A DNA stretch of 64,000 nucleotides from an uncultured Muribaculaceae bacterium. GTDB lineage: Bacteria; Bacteroidota; Bacteroidia; Bacteroidales; Muribaculaceae. The stretch covers positions 186,001-250,000 of the forward strand of contig CAJUAF010000002.1 of NCBI GenBank assembly GCA_910584365.1, in the 5' to 3' direction. The notes beneath the pieces were generated by a model. That model had not been told where the DNA came from and did not search any database. It saw nothing but the letters and a program-made list of their open reading frames with translations. Position numbers and translations under genes: made by a program. Below are positions 23,242 to 31,093 of this stretch, piece by piece. Every line of letters begins with the position of its first letter. Position 1 is the stretch's first letter.

Positions 23242-23421
23242 ATGGAAGTTGCAATAAATACCCTCTATTCCAATCGGGAATTATACCCGTTTATCCCCCG
23301 CCACGTTTTCGACGCCTTAGAAGCCGCCTACTTGGAAGGAAAGGAAATTATAACTATCGACGAAGCGGAATATAACGCTATCCTGTCAAACGCAAAAGCC
23401 GCCGGGATATGCCACGTTTAG
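23242..23421 (+). CDS. Small phage protein, 59 aa
   Basis: The open frame begins MEVAINTLYSNRELYPFIPR, continues FDALEAAYLEGKEIITIDEAE and stops at 23,419-23,421. It ends 13 bases inside the next gene, which argues for coupled translation. It is too short for the usual length cut-off but has good phage-like codon use. No family is recognised; a small regulator is possible. Confidence 0.6.
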   Translation: MEVAINTLYSNRELYPFIPRHVFDALEAAYLEGKEIITIDEAEYNAILSNAKAAGICHV

Positions 23422-23711
23422 TTAGGACGTCTTGCCCTGTTAGGGCGGAAATTTCCCGGCGTTTCTTCTTGGCGATGGAGCGTCTTGTTGAACTCAATAA
23501 GGTGGCTTCCCTTGAGGCGTTCTGCACCCTTCACGGGTTAAGTGCGCCCCGTTATAGGGAACTTAGGTTAGGTTATGGCGTTACTCCGAAGCCGGGCTAT
23601 ACGCCACGCTATAAGGGCATCGAATTGGAAGCCGCCCACTATCTTACGGCTAACTATCCCGTTTCGGCTAAATGGCTGCTTACCGGGCGCGGAAATATGC
23701 TTACCGTATGA
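23409..23711 (+). CDS. Putative HTH phage protein, 100 aa
   Basis: The basic protein MPRLVRTSCPVRAEISRRFF has a helical core with VASLEAFCTLHGLSAPRYRELR, which looks like a helix-turn-helix. It ends VSAKWLLTGRGNMLTV, much like the WLLTGxGxM tails that follow phage HTH domains. It overlaps the 59-residue gene (13 bases) and the integrase start (ATGA, 4 bases). It may be a regulator or directionality factor of integration. Confidence 0.68.
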   Translation: MPRLVRTSCPVRAEISRRFFLAMERLVELNKVASLEAFCTLHGLSAPRYRELRLGYGVTPKPGYTPRYKGIELEAAHYLTANYPVSAKWLLTGRGNMLTV

Positions 23712-25081
23712 AGTTCAAAATAAATATAGGGCTGCACATCAAACCCAATAACAAAGGGAAGGACGTAGCGGAAGAAGTCGGCATAAGGCTTCGGGTATCG
23801 TGGGCCGGTCTTCGGTGCGATATCCGTTCCGGCTTCGTTATTGCTCCTTCAAAATGGGATCCGGTTAATAACTGCGTCAAATTGGGAAATAAGAATAGCC
23901 ACGGCGAAACAGCCGGGGCTATCAATCGCGGCGTTATATCCCTGTCCGGGCTTATTGAAGAAGTCTTAACCCGGTTTGAACTTGACAATAAGCGGCCGCC
24001 TTCGGTCGCGGAATTTAAGGCGGCGTTTGACCTTGCCGCCGGACGTGCCAAACCCGAAGAAGCGAAGCCGGAACAAAAGCCGTTAGGGTTCTTTGAGGTC
24101 TTCGACTTGTTTACCGGGGAAATGGGTATAACTAATAATTGGTCTAAGTCTACCTACACAAAATTCAGTAGCCTAAAAAAACATCTTACTGACTATAATA
24201 AGAAACACAAATATAACTTAGAAGGGTTTGATAAGTCTGACTTCGCGGGCTTCGTCGCCTATCTCCAAACTACCGTAAAACAACTTAATACTACCGTGGC
24301 TAAAAACGTGGGCTTCCTTCGTTGGTTCTTGCGTTGGGCTGCGGCGAACGGCTATTACTCCGGCCTGGCTCATCTTCAATACCGCCCCCGCTTTAAGGGT
24401 TTGGACTGCAAAGAAGTTATATATTTAGAATGGGAAGAATTGCTACACTTCCTTAATTATGACTTTCCGGCTAATAAGCCTTCGTTCCCGGCGGTGCGCG
24501 ATGTCTTCTGCTTCTGTTGCTTTACCGGGCTTCGTTATTCGGACGTCGCAAAACTCCGCGTTTCCGATATCCACCGGGAACAAACGCCGCCGTATATGTC
24601 TATCGTTACAAAAAAGACGACGGCGCGGCTTCATATAGAACTGAATAAATACGCCCTTGCTATCCTTGACAAATACGACGGCGTAGGGCTTCCCAACGAT
24701 AAGGCGTTGCCCGTTATTAGTAATGTCAAAATGAACGAGAACCTTCACGACGCGGCGCAAGAAGCTGGGATAGATGAACCCGTTAATATCGTTTCCTATA
24801 TTGGCAGTGAACGTTCGGAGGTTGTCGTGCCTAAGTATTCCGTTTTAACTACTCACGCCGGGCGACGTACTTTTATAGTTAATGCCCTGCGGCTCGGTAT
24901 TCCCGCGCCCGTTATTATGGAATGGACAGGACACAGCGACTATAAGGCTATGAAGCCTTATATTAAAATTGTGAACGCGGCAAAGGCGGAAAATATGGAA
25001 CGCTTTAATTCTTTCGATGCCAATCGTTCCAACCCGGAAGAAGAAGAAAAAGCGGGTACCCAAAAAAGTACCCAAAGTTAG
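23708..25081 (+). CDS. Tyrosine recombinase integrase
   Basis: The 457-residue enzyme has an N-terminal arm-binding domain, a SAM-like core-binding domain (about 140-235; KSTYTKFSSLKKHLTDYNKKH) and a catalytic domain. The catalytic set is complete: R276 (TGLRYSDV), H383 and R386 (HAGRRTF), H409 (GHSDYKAM) and nucleophile Y418 (KPYIKI). The start MKFKINIGLHIK at 23708 overlaps the upstream stop as ATGA, so the longer upstream frame is rejected. It inserts and excises the phage at the adjacent site in the tolC-like gene. The acidic tail (NPEEEEKAGTQKSTQS) is not part of the fold. Confidence 0.95.
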   Translation: MKFKINIGLHIKPNNKGKDVAEEVGIRLRVSWAGLRCDIRSGFVIAPSKWDPVNNCVKLGNKNSHGETAGAINRGVISLSGLIEEVLTRFELDNKRPPSVAEFKAAFDLAAGRAKPEEAKPEQKPLGFFEVFDLFTGEMGITNNWSKSTYTKFSSLKKHLTDYNKKHKYNLEGFDKSDFAGFVAYLQTTVKQLNTTVAKNVGFLRWFLRWAAANGYYSGLAHLQYRPRFKGLDCKEVIYLEWEELLHFLNYDFPANKPSFPAVRDVFCFCCFTGLRYSDVAKLRVSDIHREQTPPYMSIVTKKTTARLHIELNKYALAILDKYDGVGLPNDKALPVISNVKMNENLHDAAQEAGIDEPVNIVSYIGSERSEVVVPKYSVLTTHAGRRTFIVNALRLGIPAPVIMEWTGHSDYKAMKPYIKIVNAAKAENMERFNSFDANRSNPEEEEKAGTQKSTQS

Positions 25082-25115
25082 CGTTAATGTTTGATAGGAC
25101 GTGTTACCAATGAAA

Positions 25116-25205
25116 CAACCGTTACCCTCTAAGTCCTCTTGTATGAGGATAGTTGATAACGGTTGCTAATGAATTGAAAATTAGGTATAACAGCCGTAGC
25201 GTCTA
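25116..25205. other. Right attachment region of the prophage
   Basis: Between integrase and tolC lies an inverted repeat CAACCGTTA (25116-25124) / TAACGGTTG (25157-25165), a likely integrase arm site, with a small CCTC/GAGG hairpin inside. The tolC frame runs through this DNA and stops at 25,129. The crossover core should be near 25,185-25,205, where the TolC protein departs from its family. The matching left site is outside the window. Confidence 0.45.
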
Positions 25206-26382
25206 TGACCCCGTTGTCAAGCTGGGCTTCGGCTGCTTTTCTGACGTTGCCGCGGAGTTCGACTATGCGGCTGTCTTCCTTTATGAGATCTTCAAGTGTC
25301 CGTATGCGGGTCAGCTGCGACCGGGTCTGCATTTCTGTGTTGAACAGGAATATGTCGCGGTCCACCGATATTTCATCGGCTGACAACCGTAACTCGCGGA
25401 GACGGTTGTCTCTGGTATATAGAGAGCCTATGCTCCATGACATTTTAATTCCGGCAAGCAGATTCAGCGACATCTCTCGGTTCATCATGCTTTTGAAATA
25501 GTCGAGACCGGGGTAACCGTAATATCCTTGGGCGAAGAACCCGATGCGCGGCATCAGAGAGGCCCTGACAGTCCCTTCCAGGGCCTCGTTGGCCTGTCTG
25601 CGGGCGTCAAGCAGGGAGAGTTCCGGACGGTTTACGTTCATATCGGCCGGGATAGCTCCGGATGGTTTCTTCAGCAGCTCACTTTCCATATCAGTCCCGG
25701 TGAACACCCCCAGCATCCGGCGGTAGGCTTGTGAATTGCCTTTGGCCATGACAATCTGTTGGGCGACAGTCAGACACTGCGCCTCCATCATATCCACGTC
25801 ACATTGCATTGCTGTGCCGTTCTCCTTCATGACTTTCATCCTCGACAGATTGCTTTGCAGCAGTGTCTGCATCTGTTCGGCCTGTTTGATCTGCTCTTCG
25901 ATCAGGAGAATACTGAAAAACAGATTCTCAATCCGTTCCCGGACCGAGTAGAGTTCCACGTCCAGGGATGCTTTCCGCTGATCGTCGGTTGTTCGGGAGA
26001 CTTCCCGTCGGGATTTGGATTCTCCGCCGTCCCATATTGTCTGGCTGATTTCGACGCCGGCTTTATACTGGAATTTCCCGAGTCCTTTGACTTGCGCCCC
26101 CAACCGATCCAATATGCCGGAGAGAGCATCGGGAAAACCTGGCACGGCGTTCTGAAAAGTGCCCTGCCCGTAGACGCCAATCTGCGGAAGCCATCCTTTG
26201 TTGATGTCGGACAATTCTATTTCTTCTGTCTGTTGCAGCAGGTTATATTTTCTTACCAGGGGATAGTTTTCCTGCGCCATGCCGACACACTCTTCTAGCG
26301 TTACCTGTGCTGTCAGGGCTGCTCCTGCTATTTGAAAAAGCCCAGCAAGAATAATCTTTTTGATTGGTATTCGAAATGTCAT
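25129..26382 (-). CDS. TolC-family outer-membrane efflux protein, 3' end altered by prophage insertion
   Basis: The 417-residue protein has a signal peptide (MTFRIPIKKIILAGLFQIAGAALTAQ) and the two-fold TolC helical layout (VTLEECVGMAQENYPLV; MQTRSQLTRIRTLEDLIKED). It forms the outer-membrane channel of a tripartite pump. Up to LDNGVIDAT the sequence is typical; the last 20 or so residues (VIPNFQFISNRYQLSSYKRT) do not look like the family's closing helix, which normally continues for some 40 residues. They are probably encoded by phage DNA. The gene follows tetR by 6 bases, so it is in the tetR operon. Function may be impaired. Confidence 0.85.
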   Translation of the reverse strand: MTFRIPIKKIILAGLFQIAGAALTAQVTLEECVGMAQENYPLVRKYNLLQQTEEIELSDINKGWLPQIGVYGQGTFQNAVPGFPDALSGILDRLGAQVKGLGKFQYKAGVEISQTIWDGGESKSRREVSRTTDDQRKASLDVELYSVRERIENLFFSILLIEEQIKQAEQMQTLLQSNLSRMKVMKENGTAMQCDVDMMEAQCLTVAQQIVMAKGNSQAYRRMLGVFTGTDMESELLKKPSGAIPADMNVNRPELSLLDARRQANEALEGTVRASLMPRIGFFAQGYYGYPGLDYFKSMMNREMSLNLLAGIKMSWSIGSLYTRDNRLRELRLSADEISVDRDIFLFNTEMQTRSQLTRIRTLEDLIKEDSRIVELRGNVRKAAEAQLDNGVIDATAVIPNFQFISNRYQLSSYKRT

Positions 26383-26388
26383 ACAGGA

Positions 26389-27006
26389 TTAAAGATTAAG
26401 TTTTGCCAGTATTGTCCTTACGTTCTCTTGTTTGCGCATTTCAAGAAATGAATCGTAATCTTCATAGATATTTGCCGTAACGGCTTTCAGCATCGGAGCC
26501 CCGGCGAATGGGAAGACGTTCAGGGAGATAATGTCAGCCAGAAGCATCATGGCGTCCACCTTGCATCCCGGGAGGCTGTCAAGTTCCTTCTGAATGCCAG
26601 GAAGCACCTCCGCCGCCATAGCGAGAAGTGTGGCGCGAATCTGACTTATGCGTTCAGGATGAACAGCAAGTTCGTTGATTATGAATCGGGGGAGTCCGGG
26701 ATTGGCAGCCAGAAAGTCGAAGTGACGCTCGATACCCAGGCGGATGCGTTCTTTCAACGGAAGATCCGCATTACAGACAGCCCCGAGGAGTATCTCTCCG
26801 AGATTGCTGATTTTGTCTGAGACGATTTTTTCGAAAAGTTTGTCTTTGGTCCGGAAATAATAGTGGAGCATGGCGTGGGTCACACCGGCTGCCTCGGCGA
26901 TGGCGGTTGTTTTGGCGCCGGAGTACCCTTTTTCAAAAAACTCTTTTTCAGCGGCTTGCAGGATAAGAGTCTCGGTATCGCGTGGAGATTTGTCGTGGTC
27001 GCTCAT
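26389..27006 (-). CDS. TetR/AcrR-family transcriptional regulator
   Basis: The 205-residue protein has an N-terminal TetR HTH (ETLILQAAEKEFFEKGYSGAKTTAIAEAAGVTHAMLHYYFRTKDKLFEKI, about residues 12-60) and a helical ligand-binding domain. It is the first gene of an operon with the efflux gene tolC, so it probably represses the pump until a substrate binds. Its promoter carries a perfect palindrome (27,033-27,050), which suggests self-repression. The downstream pump genes are displaced by the prophage. Confidence 0.92.
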   Translation of the reverse strand: MSDHDKSPRDTETLILQAAEKEFFEKGYSGAKTTAIAEAAGVTHAMLHYYFRTKDKLFEKIVSDKISNLGEILLGAVCNADLPLKERIRLGIERHFDFLAANPGLPRFIINELAVHPERISQIRATLLAMAAEVLPGIQKELDSLPGCKVDAMMLLADIISLNVFPFAGAPMLKAVTANIYEDYDSFLEMRKQENVRTILAKLNL

Positions 27007-27032
27007 ATTGACATTTTTATTTAACTGAAATG

Positions 27033-27050
27033 ATTAACAATTCTGTTAAT
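27033..27050. promoter_or_regulatory. Putative TetR operator
   Basis: ATTAACA (27033-27039), attc, and TGTTAAT (27044-27050) form a perfect inverted repeat between the tetR start and its -7 box, where bound TetR would block transcription of tetR-tolC. The size, 18 bases, fits TetR-family operators. Confidence 0.6.
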
Positions 27051-27051
27051 A

Positions 27052-27082
27052 CAAAATTAGACATAATTATCTGAATCCGCAA
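27052..27082 (-). promoter_or_regulatory. Promoter of the tetR-tolC operon
   Basis: On the minus strand TTGC (27079-27082), 19 bases and TAATTTTG (27052-27059) match the Bacteroidetes promoter. The palindrome at 27,033-27,050 lies just downstream. Confidence 0.7.
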
Positions 27083-27101
27083 TACCCCTCGCACTGTTTT
27101 C

Positions 27102-27132
27102 TTGCACTGTTCGGCTAAATTTCGTAATTTTG
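27102..27132 (+). promoter_or_regulatory. Promoter of the U32 peptidase gene
   Basis: TTGC (27102-27105), 19 bases and TAATTTTG (27125-27132) lie directly before the ATG at 27143, giving a very short leader. It is divergent from the tetR promoter. Confidence 0.7.
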
Positions 27133-27142
27133 ATTTCCGATT

Positions 27143-29014
27143 ATGAATGAAAACATCCCTGAAATATATCCCAGACCGATAGAGCTGCTTGCTCCTGCCC
27201 GCGATGCCCTGACGGCGATGGCAGCCATCGACCACGGCGCCGACGCGGTGTATATGGGCGCTCCGTCGTTCGGGGCCCGATCCCAGGCCGGGAACTCGCT
27301 TGACGACATCGGGCGCGTAGCCCGTTATGCCCATCAGTTTAACGCGCGACTGTATGTGACCGTCAATACCATCATTTTTGACCACGAGCTGAATGAGGCC
27401 CATGCGCTTGTCTGGGACCTGTGGCGTGCGGGGGTGGATGCAGTCATCGTCCAGGACCTCGCGCTGACCCGTATGCATCGTCCGCCGATTGCATTGCACG
27501 CGTCTACCCAATGCGATACGCGCACTCCCGCGAAAGCCCGGTTTTTGCATGACTGCGGATTTACACGCATAGTTCTGGCCAGAGAACTGACCCGCGAGGA
27601 GATAAGTGAGATTCATCGGGAGGTCGATGCAGACCTGGAGGTGTTCGTGCATGGAGCTTTATGCGTAAGTTTCAGCGGCGACTGTCAGGCCAGTGCGGCC
27701 CTGACAGGGCGCAGTGCCAATCGCGGGGAGTGCGCCCAGATATGCCGTTACAAGTTTGATCTTGAGGACGAGCATGGCAATAAGATAATCAGCGGGAAGC
27801 ATCTGTTGTCGCTGCGCGACATGAACCGGCTCGGAAATCTTGAAGAATTGCTTGAAGCCGGCGCATCTTCTCTGAAAATTGAAGGGCGTCTGAAAGATAT
27901 GGCATATGTCAAGAACGTGGTGGCAGCCTACCGGCGTAAGCTGGATGCTGTTATTGCCGCCTGTCCCGACCGGTATTGCCGCAGTTCGGTCGGCCGTTCT
28001 GCAGTAACCTTTAATGCGGATCCGGCGGAAAGCTTCAACCGCGGATTCACAGATTATTTTTTCACGGATGCAACACCGAAAAAAAATTCCCTGGCTACGT
28101 TCGATTCCCCGAAATGGGTAGGACTCCCGGTAGGGCGAGTTAAAAAAGTGGCGGGAAAATGCATTGTGGCGGATTTGAAGACTGCCCTTTCAAACGGTGA
28201 TGGCCTGGGCTTTTTCTCCCCGGACGGGGAATTCATCGGGTTCCGTCTTAATCGTGTGGATGGAGAGCGGCTCTTCCCGGCCACGGCTGTCAATCCCCGG
28301 CCCGGGACAACATTGTACCGCAACTCCGATAAATCCCGGGGCGATTTGCTGGCGGGAAATACGGCTGTACGCCGTATCGAACTCTTCATGAAATTGTATT
28401 GGGTGCCGGGACAGCTTGTGCTGAATCTGAAATCAGAAGACGGAATGGAAGTTACGGTAGCAGACGCAGTGGAATATCAGCAGGCACGTTCCTCCCAGAC
28501 TGAGCGCCGCCGGAAAGAGCTTGAAAAACTCGGCGATACCGTCTACCGGGCTTCTGACATCGAGGATGCTGCCGGTGACAGTTTTATCCCAGCTTCCGCG
28601 CTTGCCTCTTTGCGCCGGCGCGGAGTGGCCATGCTGGATGTGGCCCGTGTGTGCGCGTATCGGAGTGAGAAGCCCGGTAGACCGGCCGATAAAATTTCAT
28701 TGCCGAAAGGCTACGTCGTGTCGCGCCATGACAATATCGCGAACCATCTTGCTGCGGAGTTTTATTCGGAACTATCCGGAATAGCGGCTGAAAAGTTGCC
28801 GCAGGCACTGGAAACCGATATACCGAAAGGCATTGCCGCTGACCGGCGTATTATGGAAACCCGTTATTGTCTGCGCCGCGAACTGGGTGCCTGCCTCAAA
28901 AAAGCCGGAGAAGGAAAAACGCTTCCTTCTCCCCTTTTCCTTACATCAGGCAACTCCAGACTCAGGCTGGAGTTTGACTGCCGCAACTGCCGGATGCGCG
29001 TACTCCTTTCCTGA
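27143..29014 (+). CDS. U32-family peptidase-like protein, RlhA type
   Basis: The 623-residue protein has the U32 fold (IELLAPARDALTAMAAIDHGADAVYMGA) with the signature segment EVFVHGALCVSFSGDCQASAALTGRSANRGECAQICR (about 168-205), whose cysteines may bind an Fe-S cluster. A C-terminal DUF3656-type domain follows (LKLYWVPGQLVLNLKSEDG; SFIPASALASLRRRGVAMLD). That two-domain layout is shared with E. coli RlhA, needed for hydroxylation of 23S rRNA C2501; RlhA is slightly longer. A role in rRNA modification is inferred from architecture. It stands alone, with its own promoter. Confidence 0.88.
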   Translation: MNENIPEIYPRPIELLAPARDALTAMAAIDHGADAVYMGAPSFGARSQAGNSLDDIGRVARYAHQFNARLYVTVNTIIFDHELNEAHALVWDLWRAGVDAVIVQDLALTRMHRPPIALHASTQCDTRTPAKARFLHDCGFTRIVLARELTREEISEIHREVDADLEVFVHGALCVSFSGDCQASAALTGRSANRGECAQICRYKFDLEDEHGNKIISGKHLLSLRDMNRLGNLEELLEAGASSLKIEGRLKDMAYVKNVVAAYRRKLDAVIAACPDRYCRSSVGRSAVTFNADPAESFNRGFTDYFFTDATPKKNSLATFDSPKWVGLPVGRVKKVAGKCIVADLKTALSNGDGLGFFSPDGEFIGFRLNRVDGERLFPATAVNPRPGTTLYRNSDKSRGDLLAGNTAVRRIELFMKLYWVPGQLVLNLKSEDGMEVTVADAVEYQQARSSQTERRRKELEKLGDTVYRASDIEDAAGDSFIPASALASLRRRGVAMLDVARVCAYRSEKPGRPADKISLPKGYVVSRHDNIANHLAAEFYSELSGIAAEKLPQALETDIPKGIAADRRIMETRYCLRRELGACLKKAGEGKTLPSPLFLTSGNSRLRLEFDCRNCRMRVLLS

Positions 29015-29041
29015 CGTTCGCATCGATTTTTAAACCAGGTC

Positions 29042-29239
29042 TTAATTCCTTCGCATCTTATCGGGCGACGAAGTAAATCCTTTGCGCTTTTCCTCCGATT
29101 TCGTTTTTATCGTGATTTCGGTTGTGAAAAACGGGGCCTTGAAGTCGAAAGTCAAGGCTACATATATGATGCCCGCGACAAGAATAACGCCGAGAATCAA
29201 TATGACGATACCTAATATATGACCGAGCAGTGTTGCCAT
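29042..29239 (-). CDS. Small membrane protein, 65 aa
   Basis: One long hydrophobic segment (GHILGIVILILGVILVAGIIYVAL) near the N-terminus is followed by a basic, hydrophilic tail (TIKTKSEEKRKGFTSSPDKMRRN). It lies 29 bases downstream of the porin gene in the same direction, so it may be co-transcribed. No family is recognised. It could be a small inner-membrane protein; the short length leaves some doubt. Confidence 0.5.
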   Translation of the reverse strand: MATLLGHILGIVILILGVILVAGIIYVALTFDFKAPFFTTEITIKTKSEEKRKGFTSSPDKMRRN

Positions 29240-29268
29240 TATAAATCATCCTGATAAGACCGCCGGTG

Positions 29269-30282
29269 TCAGAATTTGACAATCAGCTCGGCTACGATTT
29301 TGTCGCCGGAACCGCGGGGAGCCGTTACACCGTTGTTATAGAAAAATTTCTCATAATCAAGCAGGATTTCGGCGCGTACTGGTTTCTGGACAAAAGCCAG
29401 CGATGTCCCGACAGTGATACGGCGGCGCGACGGAGCATCGGTTTTCAGATGACCGTCAGCATCGGGCTGACCGGTTGAGAAATCCGTCATCCCGTCGAAG
29501 CGTCCGTGAAAATTCCATTCATTGAAGCGTCCGAAGTTTACCGGCAGTGTGTACGAGGCGAAAGCGGTCCAGCCGTTTACGTCGCGATACATATCATTGC
29601 AATAGTGCATATACTGGTATTCACCTTCGAGCAGCCATCTTTCCCATTTCCAGCTGACAGATATGTCGGCATGATTCGTGCGGGCAGCATACGGCTTCAT
29701 TGTAAGGAAGCTGGGGGCCACTGTCACGTTACCTATCCGCAAGGTAGCTTTGGCGGCGAAGTCCATGGCATCCTGCCAGACTTCATGGTCACCAATCGGT
29801 TTAGAGTTAAATACTCCGGCCTGAAGCTGGAGTGGGAATTTCGGGAAAGTGTATCCCAACTGCACTCCGACCTGACGTACATTTGCCATATTTTTGACCA
29901 GAAATGCTCTGTTGGCGAAAATATAGCTCCCAGGACCACGGAAAGCGTCAACTCCGAAAGGCACGCGGAACTGGCCGGCCCTGACTGCGAATCCACGGGC
30001 GAAGTTCCAGTTGGCGTAGCCATCCAGGAATTTCATCTTTCCTCTGTCGGATATATCGGCCCGGAAATAATAGGTAAGGCCGGGAAGCACCGCCCCTTCC
30101 AGCGAAACGCGGGCGTTACGCACCTGGAAGCGTTGCTGATAATCAGGCCATTCTCCTTCATAACGGCCACGGAATACTCCGTGGATTTTAGGAATCCGGT
30201 CGATTTTTTCTTCGGTTTTCTCTTCGGCGTAGGCCGGACACAGCGAGGCGCAGGCAAGAACTGCTGCCAGAATTCTTTTCAT
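29269..30282 (-). CDS. Porin, phosphate-selective OprO/OprP type
   Basis: The 337-residue mature-type barrel begins with the signal peptide MKRILAAVLACASLCPAYAE. Many aromatic-ended strands follow (YEGEWPDYQQRFQVRNARVSLEG; LTYYFRADISDRGKMKFLDGYANW; FAVRAGQFRVPFG), ending with the barrel Phe (AELIVKF). These segments match the phosphate-selective porin O/P family. It sits in the outer membrane and passes small anions or other solutes; specificity cannot be told. The ATG at 30282 is used because it heads a clear signal peptide; a longer frame lacks one. Confidence 0.85.
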   Translation of the reverse strand: MKRILAAVLACASLCPAYAEEKTEEKIDRIPKIHGVFRGRYEGEWPDYQQRFQVRNARVSLEGAVLPGLTYYFRADISDRGKMKFLDGYANWNFARGFAVRAGQFRVPFGVDAFRGPGSYIFANRAFLVKNMANVRQVGVQLGYTFPKFPLQLQAGVFNSKPIGDHEVWQDAMDFAAKATLRIGNVTVAPSFLTMKPYAARTNHADISVSWKWERWLLEGEYQYMHYCNDMYRDVNGWTAFASYTLPVNFGRFNEWNFHGRFDGMTDFSTGQPDADGHLKTDAPSRRRITVGTSLAFVQKPVRAEILLDYEKFFYNNGVTAPRGSGDKIVAELIVKF

Positions 30283-30310
30283 AAGCGGAAATGTGATGAT
30301 ACAGATTGGT

Positions 30311-31069
30311 TCAGGATAAAGATTGTCCGGAGGCAAGACGCTGACGTACAACTTCATAGATCATTACTCCGGCAGCTACGGAAACATTCAGCGAACCGAT
30401 GTTTCCCAACTGCGGAATAGCAGCCAGGGTGTCAGACACACGGAGAATCTCGGGAGAAATCCCGACATCTTCGGCCCCCATAACAATCGCTACGGGACCG
30501 GTATAGTCTCCCTCGGTATAATTGCGGGCACCCTTTTCGGTTGCCGACACAATCTTATAACCGTTGTCTTTCAGGAATTTCACCGCCGACAAAATCGATT
30601 TCTCGCGACAGACAGGAAGATAGTTCAGGGCACCGGCGGAGGTTTTCATCGCATCTCCGTTGACGCCTACTCCACCTCTTTCCGGAATTACTATGGCATC
30701 CACGCCGGCGCATTCGCAGGTCCGGGCAATCGCACCGAAATTCCTGACATCGGTAACGCCGTCCAGCAGGACGATAAACGGGAGTTTCCCTTCCTCATAA
30801 AGTTGCGGAACCAGGTTGTCCAGCGAATGGTATGTGACGGCGGAAAGAATAGCCAGCACTCCCTGGTGGTTCTTGCGGGTGATGCGGTCTATCCGCTCTG
30901 CCGGGACGCGCTGTAACACAATGCCGTAGCGCCGGGCGACCTCAAAAAAATCCTTCGCCAGTTCTCCGGAAAGATCTTTCCGTACCAGCACCTTGTCGAT
31001 GTCTTTCCCGGCCTCGATAGCCTCAATTACGGCTCTCAGGCCAAAAATATATTCGTTTTTCTCAAGCAT
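30311..31069 (-). CDS. rlmB: 23S rRNA 2'-O-methyltransferase RlmB/TrmH family
   Basis: The 252-residue SPOUT enzyme has the N-terminal substrate-binding domain (EYIFGLRAVIEAIEAGKDIDKVLV) and the knotted catalytic part with the three family motifs: DVRNFGAIARTCECAG (about 107-122), IVMGAEDVGIS (about 192-202) and IPQLGNIGSLNVSVAAGVMIYE (near 216-237). RlmB methylates the 2'-OH of G2251 in 23S rRNA; a related TrmH-type target cannot be excluded. It is the last gene of the dnaN operon, 24 bases after recN. Confidence 0.9.
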   Translation of the reverse strand: MLEKNEYIFGLRAVIEAIEAGKDIDKVLVRKDLSGELAKDFFEVARRYGIVLQRVPAERIDRITRKNHQGVLAILSAVTYHSLDNLVPQLYEEGKLPFIVLLDGVTDVRNFGAIARTCECAGVDAIVIPERGGVGVNGDAMKTSAGALNYLPVCREKSILSAVKFLKDNGYKIVSATEKGARNYTEGDYTGPVAIVMGAEDVGISPEILRVSDTLAAIPQLGNIGSLNVSVAAGVMIYEVVRQRLASGQSLS

Positions 31070-31093
31070 AAGCTGTTTTTTTCTGATTGACTC

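Larger units (their letters stand above)
1..25190. mobile_element. Integrated tailed-phage genome (right part only)
   Basis: The region carries portal, terminase large subunit, gpF-like head protein, SSB, RecT-like protein, repressor and tyrosine integrase genes, so it is a temperate phage rather than a conjugative element; no relaxase or conjugation gene was seen. The integrase faces the right junction, which lies inside the 3' end of a tolC-like gene at about 25,185-25,205. The left end and its attachment site are outside the window. GATC is nearly absent here: six copies, at 1445, 10210, 13608, 16386, 20248 and 23857 (starts of the enclosing hexamer), all within GGATCC. GATC is ordinary in the chromosome to the right. 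The exact right boundary is inferred from where the TolC protein sequence stops looking like its family. Confidence 0.9.

Noticed and set aside
29506..30420. Long open frame opposite the porin and rlmB genes (304 codons)
   Set aside because: It is antisense to two well-supported genes, spans their junction and has no family features; GC-rich DNA leaves such frames open.
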